DNA from: Brumimicrobium sp964585545
Lineage (GTDB): Bacteria > Bacteroidota > Bacteroidia > Flavobacteriales_D > Crocinitomicaceae
Direction of reading: 5' to 3'
Length of the DNA: 64,000 nt
NCBI GenBank assembly: GCA_964585545.1
Contig: CAZPDT010000012.1
Coordinates: 46,354-110,353, forward strand
Part shown: positions 26,144 through 34,872 of the stretch, in pieces
How positions within the stretch are numbered: position 1 is the first letter of the stretch
How the letters are laid out: every line of letters begins with the position of its first letter
The notes under the pieces: model-generated
What the model was told of the DNA's origin: nothing
Databases searched by the model: none
The model's input: the letters and a program-made list of their open reading frames with translations, nothing else
Position numbers and translations under genes: made by a program

Positions 26144-27292
26144 TTAAACTACAGTTATTAAAGCATAAACATAGTTAAATCTTCCACTTTCGGGTACAGA
26201 TAACAGAATTTTCTCACCTGAATTCAGTTTTTTTGTTTTGGAGAGCTCATCAAGCATAACAAAAATTGCACCTGCACCGATGTTGCCCACATGGTCTAAA
26301 TTGGTGTACAATTTATCATCCGAAATATTTACACCTTCTTCACGAATACCATTCATCAATTTATCCTTAAAATAAAATGAAGAGATGTGAGGCAAGAAAT
26401 AATCAATACTTTCTGCTTTACAATTGTTCCTTTCAATGACTGTTTTAAGACTTTTAGCGCCTTTATCTATAATGTGCTCATCCAATAATTTAATGTCTTG
26501 TTTTATAGAAAATATAGAATTGTTAGCCCATTCATTCGAGGGAAAGTCAGACCAAGGAATAAGCGCTCCGTTTTCATCTTTTTCTGCTCCTGCATACATG
26601 CATGTTTCAATACTTCCTGCGAAAGACTGACCATCAATCCATTCAATTTTAAAGTTGACATCACTCTCTGGATCAGGTTGATTTTCAAGCAAAAAAGCAC
26701 CTGCTCCATCGGAAAGCATCCACCGAAGAAATTCTTTTTCAAAAGCCAGAACGGGTCGTTTTTCAATTTCACTTGCTGCCTCTAATTCCATCTCAAATTT
26801 ATCCTGATATAGCCATTTTGAAATCCCTTCTGAACCTGCAACAACAGCATTCTTAGCCATTCCTGATTTAATGGCCATAAAGGCATATTTTAAAGCATTC
26901 ATTCCAGCAGTACAGTTTCCTGAGGCTGAATTAATTTCTAAGTTTTTACTGTCTTTCATTAACCCATGTACCATCACAGCATGAGAAGGAACAGTTTGGT
27001 CTGGAGAGGTTGTACCCACCGATAAAATATCGATATCCTTCATTTTAAAGTGCTCATCTAAAAGTCCTTTTATTGCTTCATAAGTTAAATCGGCATTGGT
27101 ATGGGTACGCTTTCCTGTTCGATCAAAGGCATAATGTCTTGTCGTAATCCCATTGCTTCTTAATACAACTCCTTTGATTCTTTCAGAGTTGTTAAGGATC
27201 CCAATTATTTCTCCCATCTCATCATTGCTGATTGGTTCATTTGGGAGGAACTTAGACGTTCTTGTTATATAGGCATCTTCCATCATACTCAT
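26144..27292 (-). CDS. darB: Ketosynthase DarB of dialkylresorcinol biosynthesis
   Basis: This 382-residue KAS III-like enzyme has the thiolase-fold triad Cys127 (SASGNCTAGM), His in YFLPHISS (a variant of HQAN), and Asn in HVGNIGAGAIF. DarB condenses two acyl units, which DarA then turns into the resorcinol ring of dialkylresorcinols and flexirubins. It is directly downstream of darA with a 3-bp gap, the standard pairing. ATG at 27292 is used; two further Met codons follow within four residues. Confidence 0.85.
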   Translation of the reverse strand: MSMMEDAYITRTSKFLPNEPISNDEMGEIIGILNNSERIKGVVLRSNGITTRHYAFDRTGKRTHTNADLTYEAIKGLLDEHFKMKDIDILSVGTTSPDQTVPSHAVMVHGLMKDSKNLEINSASGNCTAGMNALKYAFMAIKSGMAKNAVVAGSEGISKWLYQDKFEMELEAASEIEKRPVLAFEKEFLRWMLSDGAGAFLLENQPDPESDVNFKIEWIDGQSFAGSIETCMYAGAEKDENGALIPWSDFPSNEWANNSIFSIKQDIKLLDEHIIDKGAKSLKTVIERNNCKAESIDYFLPHISSFYFKDKLMNGIREEGVNISDDKLYTNLDHVGNIGAGAIFVMLDELSKTKKLNSGEKILLSVPESGRFNYVYALITVV

Positions 27293-27295
27293 CCT

Positions 27296-28204
27296 TCATT
27301 TAACACCGCAATATAATTTTTGTTTTGTTTTTATTTGATTTAATCGCAAAGGATAGGTCAACAAAAAAATTATATAAACGATGGGCGAAATTATAAATAA
27401 TGCTGTTAATAAATAATATTTAAACAACTTTAGTCTAAAATTTCTGCTTTTCTTGGCCCGTAAGACAAATTTAGACCATATCTCAAACATTTTGTTCGCT
27501 TTTTCATCCATAAATATGATAAAAGGCTTAATATCAACTCCTCCTTGTGCAATAATCTGTGGTTGCAGGTCGGCAAAGTTCTCTTTTTTCATCGCATCAA
27601 GCAGCAATGTGCCAAATTGTGTGGCGCCTTCAATATCTTTTTGATCAACCCCAGGCAAAGGAAATATTCCCCATTTTTTGGTTTTTTTTCCTCCCATAAC
27701 CCAATGAACAATGGTAATTACACTTATAAGATTAGGACTTTTATCAACAAAGGCAACATTCCCAACAAGTTGTCCTCCAGCTTTTTCAATCAATGTTTTG
27801 GTTTTTTGCTGTGCCTTTGCCCACATGTTCCTGCATCCAATAACTGTTACCACTTTCTTATCTTCTAATAGTATCGAAGCAAAATCACTTTTTAAAAAAG
27901 AATTAACAGGGATAGACGGTGTTAAAAACCAGATTTGATAGGCCAAAATAATCAAATCATAATTTTGGTTTCTGATTTTTTCTGGTGGCGGCTGTATAGC
28001 AATGGGGATTTGTTGGAACGATTCTGGAAAAACTCCATAAAAATCTGTTCCATTCCAAGGAAAATTGTAATCCTTAACAGGCTGTATATTATAATAATCA
28101 ATGGTATACTCAGGTTGATTCTCAAAAGGCTGAGAAAGGAAATTTGAAATCTCTTTTAATTGACCTGTTTGGGAGTAATATATGATTAATACTTTCTTTT
28201 TCAA
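27296..28204 (-). CDS. darA: Dialkylresorcinol condensing/aromatising enzyme DarA
   Basis: This protein of about 302 residues begins with a flavodoxin-like core (KKVLIIYYSQTGQLKEISNF) and continues with WGIFPLPGVDQKDI and a C-terminal hydrophobic stretch, as in proteins annotated DarA. With DarB it makes the 2,5-dialkylresorcinol half of flexirubins. The longest frame starts with TTG at 28231, but that codon is part of the -7 box TATTTTTG (28229-28236). The TTG at 28204, giving MKKKVLIIYYSQ, fits the family N-terminus and the promoter better. Confidence 0.8.
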   Translation of the reverse strand: MKKKVLIIYYSQTGQLKEISNFLSQPFENQPEYTIDYYNIQPVKDYNFPWNGTDFYGVFPESFQQIPIAIQPPPEKIRNQNYDLIILAYQIWFLTPSIPVNSFLKSDFASILLEDKKVVTVIGCRNMWAKAQQKTKTLIEKAGGQLVGNVAFVDKSPNLISVITIVHWVMGGKKTKKWGIFPLPGVDQKDIEGATQFGTLLLDAMKKENFADLQPQIIAQGGVDIKPFIIFMDEKANKMFEIWSKFVLRAKKSRNFRLKLFKYYLLTALFIISPIVYIIFLLTYPLRLNQIKTKQKLYCGVK

Positions 28205-28228
28205 TTGTATTTCTTGAATAATATTCCA

Positions 28229-28236
28229 CAAAAATA
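28229..28236 (-). promoter_or_regulatory. -7 element of the darA-darB promoter
   Basis: TATTTTTG on the minus strand fits TAnnTTTG. It would start transcription near 28224, just before the TTG at 28204. No clear -33 TTTG is seen. Confidence 0.4.
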
Positions 28237-28274
28237 GAATAATTTAAGAATCCATATTTAATATTTAGTAAGAA

Positions 28275-28820
28275 TTAAGTCCAAACCAATGCAACATTAT
28301 TTTGTACCTGAAAATGCAAGGTTTCTGTCTTATGATTGTACTCAACATTGATGCATTGTTTATCCTCATTTATTCTTTTTACAGTGACTTCTTTTACTAC
28401 ATCTGCAATTGCTCCTCCCTTTTTTTTATAAAACGCTTCTTTTGCACTCCAGATAAGTAACAAATGAAAAGGAGTTAACTCCAATTGATATTCTTCGCTG
28501 TTTACAAAATATTTCATACCCTTAACAAGTGTTTCTTTAAAATGCTGTACATCAATCCCAACAGGTTCATTTGATAGATATATGGAGAAAATATTTTTAC
28601 TGTGAGAAATAGAAATGTGTGAATAAGAATTGGACTGGATTATGGGTTGCCCTGTATTTTTATACGACAAAATTGTACCTGGATGGAGTTGTTCCAATTT
28701 ATCTTTTATACAATCACTTTCAATTGTTCGTTTTTTTGAACCCTGCTTTATCTTTTCTTTATAGTGTGGATCTATCCATTTATAAATTATTCCTGTATGG
28801 GTTGTAATTGTTTTTTCCAT
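28275..28820 (-). CDS. 4'-phosphopantetheinyl transferase (Sfp type)
   Basis: This protein of about 181 residues has the two hallmark motifs of Sfp-type transferases: VGIDVQ and WSAKEAFYKKKG. It attaches the phosphopantetheine arm to ACP, most likely the ACP at 19062-19319. The ATG at 28820 is chosen over a GTG 12 nt upstream. It is the first minus-strand gene of the pigment locus, and a 70-bp gap separates it from darA, which has its own -7 box. Confidence 0.85.
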   Translation of the reverse strand: MEKTITTHTGIIYKWIDPHYKEKIKQGSKKRTIESDCIKDKLEQLHPGTILSYKNTGQPIIQSNSYSHISISHSKNIFSIYLSNEPVGIDVQHFKETLVKGMKYFVNSEEYQLELTPFHLLLIWSAKEAFYKKKGGAIADVVKEVTVKRINEDKQCINVEYNHKTETLHFQVQNNVALVWT

Positions 28821-29472
28821 AATTTCTATCACTGTCTCAGCACATCCTCATATTTTTTCCGATAAAGATAATAAAGTTTGGAACTCCTTTTTTAATAGTG
28901 ATTAAAGTCAAGTCAAAACGTTTCGATTTATCCCAACTATTCCCAAAACCATGAAATGACTAGGCCAAATCTCACGACATCTTGGAGAATGATACCAATA
29001 AACTTGTAAAAAACTGCTGTTTACACTATCCCGTATTATTATTCATTCCCTAAAGTATTAAAAGGTATTCATGAGATCGCAAGCTCGTTTCATGAATTTA
29101 AAGATCTGATTATTAGATATTAATAATTTTTACACTTCAAGATTGGTGAATCATACGAACTCTATGTTTTTTATTTACCTTGACTGATCATATCCTTAAT
29201 GTTCTTTTATCAATGGATATTTTCTTGTTGCGGAATATACACTCATAAACGACTCTTCTTTAGTCGGTATAAAATCATAATTATTCTTCTAGGAACAAAA
29301 CACCAAAGATTAAGAACTTATGACTTTAACACATCCTCGCAAGTATAGGAAACAAAGAGAATTTTTCGAGCATACAGTAAAATAGATTTATCAACATGAA
29401 GTAAATAAATAACAGAAAAAAATCGATATTAAATTAGAAATCATCTAACTTTACATTTCATTAAAAATAATA
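28821..29472. other. 652-bp intergenic region at the edge of the pigment locus
   Basis: No gene is supported here. It holds a repeat copy (29030-29050, minus), a dyad ATTCATGA ... TCATGAAT at 29067-29097, and, near the right end, a weak -7 box (TAACTTTA) before the phosphatase gene. Confidence 0.5.
29030..29050 (-). repeat. Intergenic repeat family copy, long-spacer variant
   Basis: On the minus strand GAATGAATAATAATACGGG resembles the core GAATAGTTCGGGTTAA with three extra bases. The next 10 bp (AAAGTATT side) recur at 60832-60841. Confidence 0.4.
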
Positions 29473-31185
29473 TTGATTATTAAAAAAGCTTTAAAATATT
29501 TCCCCCTTCTTTTTCTCACTGTCTCGTTTAATTTTCTAAGTCTGACGGTGAACGGACAAGACACAGAGTCTGACTTAAAAATTCAATTAGAAGAGGCTAA
29601 AGCAAAGAACAATGAGCAACTCACTATCTCTACGTATATTCAACTGGGGGATCTCTATGTTAAGGAAGGGAAAGTGAATAAAGGACAACGATTTTATCGG
29701 CGAGGTGAAAGGAGAAATAACGATAATCAATACCCAACATTAGCATTTCTAATCCATCGGCAGTATGCTAGAAGCTATATCCAACAAAAGAAATTTGACG
29801 AAGCATTAACTTCTTATAATGAAGCATTATCAGTAGCAAAAAAGAACAAATTAAAACAACGGGGCAAAAAAATTGAACAGGAAATCAATAGATTTAAAAA
29901 GCAACTTGAGAAAAGAAATAAAGCTAAAGAAGAGCTGGAAACGTTAAATTCAATGAGTCGGGAGGAAGCTATAAAACGAATCAATGAGGAAAATAGAAAA
30001 GACTCTATCGAAACGGAAGCCTTTTTTAAACAAATTGAATCATTAACCCTAGAAGACGGATTGAACAAAGCCAAGTTGCGGCGCTATCAAGATGAACTGA
30101 GTAAAAAAGAACTGAGAATTGAATTGCTCGACCAATACAGTAAAACCAAAGCAGCAGAAAACGATAGAAACAAAGCCTATTTGGTCCTAAAAAACAATGA
30201 AATTAAAAGAAAGGAGTTGGAGTCACAACGTCAGCAAGGAATTATCGTGTTTTTTATCATTGTTTCTGTGCTCATGGTTTCTGGAATTTTAATTGTAGTT
30301 TTTTATTATCGTCGACAAAGAAAACTCAATACACTTCTCTCTGAAAAAAACGCATTGATTAAAGAAAAAAATGCCGAGATGATTTCCAGTTTAAATTATG
30401 CTCAAAGGATTCAAAATGCTGTTCTTGTAGGCAATAGAAAAATTGATTCCTATTTCCCAAATTATTTTATTTTAAACCAACCCAAAGATATTGTAAGCGG
30501 TGATTTCTTTTGGATCAACAAAACAAAAGACAATAAAACTGCTTGGGCTGTGGTTGATTGTACTGGTCATGGTGTACCGGGGGCATTTATGAGTATTATA
30601 GGCAATCAAATGCTCAATGAAATTATATTGGAAAAAAACATTACTGACCCTGGAGAAGTACTCAATGAAATGAGAAATGGAATTGTTCATTCATTGAACC
30701 ACAAGAGCAACCAAGAAACGACAAATGATGGTATGGACATGGCATTGTGTGTATGGAATCCCAAAACCAATATACTGGAATATGCAGGTGCAAACAATAA
30801 CATTTATATCTACCGTGAACATCTTGACCAAACCTCCCTTTCTAGCAACAATTTGAGACTTAGGGTGTTTGAAAATCAGTTGATAGAACTGAAAGCAAAT
30901 CGAATGCCTGTAGGTCTTTCTCACCACCTAACGGGGGCTTTTGATACCGTTCGGATTCAATTGGAAAAAGGAGATATTATCTATGCCACATCAGATGGGT
31001 TTCAAGACCAATTTGGAGGCCCTAAAAACAAGAAATATTCAACCAAACGTCTAAAACGCTTAATGATTGAAGTAAACGAAAAACCAATCCATGAATTCGA
31101 TACTATTTTTAGAAATGAACTCATCAAGTGGAAAGGGGAAACCGAACAGCTGGATGATATTTGTGTAGTTGGCGTTAGAGTATAA
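29473..31185 (+). CDS. TPR-domain membrane PP2C/SpoIIE serine phosphatase
   Basis: This 570-residue protein has a signal sequence (LLFLTVSFNFLSLTVNG), TPR-like repeats at about 30-160, a coiled coil at about 130-250, one TM (FFIIVSVLMVSGILIVVFYY, about 258-278) and a C-terminal SpoIIE phosphatase domain. The phosphatase metal motifs are SGDFFW, VDCTGHGVPGAF and ATSDGFQDQ, with QLDDICVVGV at the end. It is a sensor-type phosphatase probably acting in partner-switching or gliding/stress signalling; its target is unknown. The start is TTG; no ATG precedes the signal peptide. It faces away from the pigment locus. Confidence 0.85.
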   Translation: MIIKKALKYFPLLFLTVSFNFLSLTVNGQDTESDLKIQLEEAKAKNNEQLTISTYIQLGDLYVKEGKVNKGQRFYRRGERRNNDNQYPTLAFLIHRQYARSYIQQKKFDEALTSYNEALSVAKKNKLKQRGKKIEQEINRFKKQLEKRNKAKEELETLNSMSREEAIKRINEENRKDSIETEAFFKQIESLTLEDGLNKAKLRRYQDELSKKELRIELLDQYSKTKAAENDRNKAYLVLKNNEIKRKELESQRQQGIIVFFIIVSVLMVSGILIVVFYYRRQRKLNTLLSEKNALIKEKNAEMISSLNYAQRIQNAVLVGNRKIDSYFPNYFILNQPKDIVSGDFFWINKTKDNKTAWAVVDCTGHGVPGAFMSIIGNQMLNEIILEKNITDPGEVLNEMRNGIVHSLNHKSNQETTNDGMDMALCVWNPKTNILEYAGANNNIYIYREHLDQTSLSSNNLRLRVFENQLIELKANRMPVGLSHHLTGAFDTVRIQLEKGDIIYATSDGFQDQFGGPKNKKYSTKRLKRLMIEVNEKPIHEFDTIFRNELIKWKGETEQLDDICVVGVRV

Positions 31186-31217
31186 ATTGTGGTATTCGTC
31201 ATGTTTAAGAAATCTTG

Positions 31218-32513
31218 TTAGAAGATTAGAATGATTTTTGAGTAGACAACATCTTTTAAATCATCTTCTAAAATGAGTACACACTGCCCATTGAGGTCCA
31301 ACTGTGAAATATCAATCTTCATATCCTGATGTACTACATTCGTTGTAAAGCGTTGTCGCCCATCCGTTCCAATCAAGACAATGCGATTAATTGATGATAA
31401 AATACCATTGGGTATATGGATATTCAAAAAGTTATAGGTTGGGTTTGGAGAAACCTGAATTGATGTAATGCTTTCATTTTCCACATTTAGATCTCCGGTA
31501 TTCATATACTGTGAAATAAAGGATGTTAAATCAATTTTATGGAGTTGCGATGGGATTTCATTCGTTCCATAAGAAAATTTTTCATTGGTTAAATAGTAGG
31601 TAATACCGTCCTTTGTAGTAATTCCTTCAACTTGGTGAAGGGGAAGATTTAAAATGATTTTTCTCTTATTTCCATCAAAAAAATTATTGTCTTGGAAATC
31701 ATAAAATAGATAGACAAATGGCAATAGGAACTTTGAATACCCTGATAGAACAAGTAGGTTTTTATCTTTTAGGAAAGTGGCTCCCGTAATTAATCCATTA
31801 ACATTGTACATTCCTTTATATAATGCAGTTTGAAAACTTGAGTCTTTATTCAGTTCATAGATTGAAGTTTTTCCACTTACCCATTGTTTTGTAAAAAGAA
31901 AAATCCTGTTATCTGTAACGATAAAAGCCTCGCAATCAAAATCTGTATTGTTAGGATTTTGAGCTGTGAAATCGATTTGATTTTCATAGCTGAAATGGAT
32001 TGTTTTTGGTAAAGGATTGTTTTTTATTTCAGACTTTTTAATTTTAAAAATCTTTAAATCTGTGCGGTTGCCGCTTTCATTATTACCAAAATCACCCAAA
32101 TAAAAATAAACATTGTCGCTCGCAATATCTTCCCAATCATTTATCGTTATACTGTCGAATAAAATCAAGTTATAATCATCAGGATTGTCCTTATCGAATA
32201 AATAAAACCTTACATCTCCATGGTCATTATGCGTGAGCAAGCTGTCTTGAAAAAATAAAAGTCCAGAAGTTCCATTCAGTATTGTGGGCAATGCTCTGCT
32301 TTCTATAACATCAATAGTATCGGTGCTATACAAACAAGAACCGTCATTGATTAGGGTGCCACTGTTATAATTATTTGCTAAAGGATCTGTACATCCTAGT
32401 AATTGAGCAAAACCAAAGAAAGGCATTATTATTAACCCCAATAACAACACAGTAGCAATGTGTCTATTTCCCAGAACAAAAGGCAGATAACATGTAAATA
32501 TTTTCTTATGCAT
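31218..32513 (-). CDS. T9SS-secreted protein with propeller-like domain
   Basis: The protein has 431 residues. After a hydrophobic signal region (HIATVLLLGLIIMPFFGFA) comes GCTDPLANNYNSG with NDGSC, a short motif common in Bacteroidota secreted proteins. The central 260 residues have recurring beta-strand segments that suggest a propeller (phytase/esterase-like). The last 80 residues form a type A T9SS sorting domain (SPNPTYNFLNIHIP ... GQCVLILED). Function unknown; expected on the cell surface or secreted. Confidence 0.75.
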   Translation of the reverse strand: MHKKIFTCYLPFVLGNRHIATVLLLGLIIMPFFGFAQLLGCTDPLANNYNSGTLINDGSCLYSTDTIDVIESRALPTILNGTSGLLFFQDSLLTHNDHGDVRFYLFDKDNPDDYNLILFDSITINDWEDIASDNVYFYLGDFGNNESGNRTDLKIFKIKKSEIKNNPLPKTIHFSYENQIDFTAQNPNNTDFDCEAFIVTDNRIFLFTKQWVSGKTSIYELNKDSSFQTALYKGMYNVNGLITGATFLKDKNLLVLSGYSKFLLPFVYLFYDFQDNNFFDGNKRKIILNLPLHQVEGITTKDGITYYLTNEKFSYGTNEIPSQLHKIDLTSFISQYMNTGDLNVENESITSIQVSPNPTYNFLNIHIPNGILSSINRIVLIGTDGRQRFTTNVVHQDMKIDISQLDLNGQCVLILEDDLKDVVYSKIILIF

Positions 32514-32855
32514 ATATCATCTTTATTGTATTGATGATGTATAAAAGAATATGTAAGTTTCTTTTAAGTAGTTGTTCAAATAACTTTATTTCCAATTATC
32601 CATCATATAAGGTGGCTTGGCTCATACTTTTCAGAAACGAAAAATACACATTTTTGAGTTTAAAATCAAAGAAATCTCATGAATAATACGGGGAGTATCG
32701 AAGGCTGAAACAATTTTGGCGTGTATTTTTGACCAAAAATTATGACAAAATACTCCTTTGGGTATGCTAAGTTTAAAAGCTAGCTACTTCATGTTACAAA
32801 AGATAATTGTCTTGGATTGCAGGTCAATACTCTTGCCCTAGAATTCCTTTTCCCT
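32514..32855. other. Intergenic region of 342 bp with one repeat copy
   Basis: No gene is supported. It holds the repeat copy at 32679-32694. No clear terminator for the VWD-domain gene or promoter for the T9SS gene is seen. Confidence 0.45.
32679..32694 (+). repeat. Intergenic repeat family copy
   Basis: ATGAATAATACGGGGA resembles the core with changes at four positions. It follows a TCTCATGA half-palindrome like that at 25061. Confidence 0.35.
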
Positions 32856-34637
32856 CTATCGATGTCCTCCTGACCTTGTGGGTATACTTCTGGTTGTTCT
32901 TGTTGTTGACCGCGATGATCTAGAAATTGGTCTAGAGGTCGTTGTAGTCTTCGTTGAACGCGTACTTGACGTTTGTGTTCTTGTATTTGAAGTTCTTGAT
33001 GTTGGAGCGGAAGTTTGTACTGATTTCGGAGCTCTTGTACTTGGCTGCGATGTTCTTGTAGGCGGTGTTCCTCCAGTATCTGGAGTTCGTCCACCAGTAT
33101 TAGAAGTTGTAGGTGGCGTTCCTCCAGAGTCTGGCGTTCTTGTTCCCGAATTTGAGGTACTTGTGGTGGGTACACGTCCGCCAGAATTCGATGTTCTTGA
33201 AGTGGGTCTATTGGGATGAGGCCTTGATGTTCTTGGATTTCTGTATCGATTTGGATAATAAACCCCTGTCCCCATAAAAACTCTTGGATAAACACGTACA
33301 GGTTGAGTTCGGGGTTGCTCTTGCGCGTTTTTTAAGCGTTCTCCTTCTTTATCCAGTTTGGGTTCATTGTATTTTTCAGACCGATTTGGTTTCTCATACT
33401 CATCTTTATACGCAACAGGCTCTAATCCAACATAACCATAATCATAGACAGCTCCATACAATTCATCTTTAGGTACACCTGCCTTTTTAGCCCGTTTTAA
33501 TCCTTCTTGAATCTGATCATCTGTCAATCCAGAAAGATTAAGTGGCTTGCTCGGATACCGAATTTCATCAGGAATATCTGTCATTTGGTTCGTAAACAAT
33601 GAGGTTTTGCTGTTGAGTTGGTAAGTATCCCCAAAATCGTGAGCAATATAAAATGCTGTTTTGCGAGTGCGGTCAATTACTTCAGGAGCATGTCTTTTCT
33701 CACCAAATAGTTCCTCTTGGTCATGATTTGTTCTATCGGGAACTATAGCATGATCAATGTCCGAAGGATTTCTAATTAAATCATTCTTTATACCATCATT
33801 ATTTCCTAATAAACCATCATAACCCTGCTTGCATTCAGGAACAAAAATATACAAGTCGTAAAGCTCTTTACCTTTAAATTTTCTTGTTGAGACCTGCATT
33901 TGTTCACCCGTAGGCCATTTTACAACATATTTTTTATTTTTATAATTGACAATGCCCCCTTGTGGTAAAACCAAATCTGTTTTTTCATTTTGGACTTCTT
34001 CTCCATTAATTGAGATTGTTCTTTTTTCGTTGGCTTGTTCAACGGATTTAAATTCTAGAATGTCTCCATTTATGTTCATCGACACACCACCAATTAAAGA
34101 AATGGATTCATCCAATCGATACTGTTGTACCTGTACCATAAAAGTATTGTCTTTCGAAGCTGACAAAAGGTAATCTCCTGCATTCTGAAAGTCATATTTT
34201 TCACCATCAAAAGTTTTATTATGAGGATCACCACCTGAAGAAGCTCGATTCATATCACATTTGGAATTTCTCAAAAGTGTTCTCCATTCTTCCCAGTAAT
34301 AACTGTCTCGATTTCCTCGTTTAGATTTTTTTTCGTTTTCTAATTCTTGTGTTGCAATACGATCCAATCGATCAATGCGTTGTTCATCCATGGATTGCAA
34401 GAGCTCAAAAGGTGTTTTATTCACACCATTAGGACGCTCAGGCTGTTGTTGATGCATTGTTAAGGCGGCCATACTCTCATACAAATAGTCTCCTTTGTCC
34501 TTATTCCATGCTTCAAATATTTGTTTGATGTGATCTGAATCTTGCCGTTTGAATTGAACGGTATTGGGCTGAACATTATTTGCCCAAGTCAATAATGATG
34601 CAAATAAAATAGAAATAAATAATGTAAATTTTTTCAT
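32856..34637 (-). CDS. VWD-domain exported protein with Ser/Thr/Arg/Pro-rich tail
   Basis: This 593-residue protein has a signal peptide (FTLFISILFASLLTWA). Residues about 125-290 match a von Willebrand factor type D domain (GGDPHNKTFDGEKYDFQNAG, then GYDGLLGNNDGIKNDL). The C-terminal 170 residues are low-complexity, dominated by Thr, Ser, Arg, Gly and Pro with recurring TSNSGG / TPDTGGTPPT units. No sorting domain is visible, so the tail may be glycosylated or anchor-like. A TTG-N20-TAACTTGG promoter lies at 34686-34716 (minus). Function unknown. Confidence 0.75.
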   Translation of the reverse strand: MKKFTLFISILFASLLTWANNVQPNTVQFKRQDSDHIKQIFEAWNKDKGDYLYESMAALTMHQQQPERPNGVNKTPFELLQSMDEQRIDRLDRIATQELENEKKSKRGNRDSYYWEEWRTLLRNSKCDMNRASSGGDPHNKTFDGEKYDFQNAGDYLLSASKDNTFMVQVQQYRLDESISLIGGVSMNINGDILEFKSVEQANEKRTISINGEEVQNEKTDLVLPQGGIVNYKNKKYVVKWPTGEQMQVSTRKFKGKELYDLYIFVPECKQGYDGLLGNNDGIKNDLIRNPSDIDHAIVPDRTNHDQEELFGEKRHAPEVIDRTRKTAFYIAHDFGDTYQLNSKTSLFTNQMTDIPDEIRYPSKPLNLSGLTDDQIQEGLKRAKKAGVPKDELYGAVYDYGYVGLEPVAYKDEYEKPNRSEKYNEPKLDKEGERLKNAQEQPRTQPVRVYPRVFMGTGVYYPNRYRNPRTSRPHPNRPTSRTSNSGGRVPTTSTSNSGTRTPDSGGTPPTTSNTGGRTPDTGGTPPTRTSQPSTRAPKSVQTSAPTSRTSNTRTQTSSTRSTKTTTTSRPISRSSRSTTRTTRSIPTRSGGHR

Positions 34638-34685
34638 AACTTCCCTTTTTTATACTGTTCGGCAATGACTTATACAATTCTCGTA

Positions 34686-34716
34686 CCAAGTTATATATTT
34701 ATTACCATATCACCAA
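34686..34716 (-). promoter_or_regulatory. Probable promoter of the VWD-domain gene
   Basis: On the minus strand TTG (34716-34714), a 20-bp spacer and TAACTTGG (34693-34686) approximate the TTTG-N19/20-TAnnTTTG consensus, 49 nt before the ATG. Confidence 0.45.
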
Positions 34717-34757
34717 TTATTTCATTGAAATTCTATGAGAAATATAGAGTGATATAC

Positions 34758-34791
34758 AAAAAAAGCAATCAAGAAAAATTTCCAGATTGCT
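34758..34791 (-). terminator. Rho-independent terminator after pckA
   Basis: On the minus strand AGCAATC pairs with GATTGCT, with a possible inner GAAA/TTTC extension, followed by a run of seven T. It begins 82 nt after the pckA stop codon. Confidence 0.7.
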
Positions 34792-34803
34792 GAGTAAGAT
34801 GTT

Positions 34804-34824
34804 ATTCCGAATTATTATTTATTC
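34804..34824 (-). repeat. Intergenic repeat family copy, long-spacer variant
   Basis: Minus-strand AATAAATAATAATTCGGAAT resembles the 29030 and 60812 copies; it lies between the pckA stop and its terminator. Confidence 0.35.
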
Positions 34825-34872
34825 TTTATAGAGAAATTAATCAACCTAAATAAAGCCTTTGAACAAAACAAC

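Noticed and set aside
28959..28970. 12-mer ACTAGGCCAAAT shared with 63464-63475
   Set aside because: A single 12-bp match without flanking similarity is too weak for a repeat call.
32878..33219. Open frame of 113 codons on the plus strand
   Set aside because: It lies antisense to the low-complexity tail of the VWD-domain gene, has a valine/glycine-biased composition caused by that repeat DNA, and no promoter or start context.
32789..33295. Open frame of 168 codons on the minus strand
   Set aside because: It is the alternative frame of the repetitive tail (Gln/Glu/Leu-rich) and extends past the real gene's stop; the VWD-domain frame is clearly coding.
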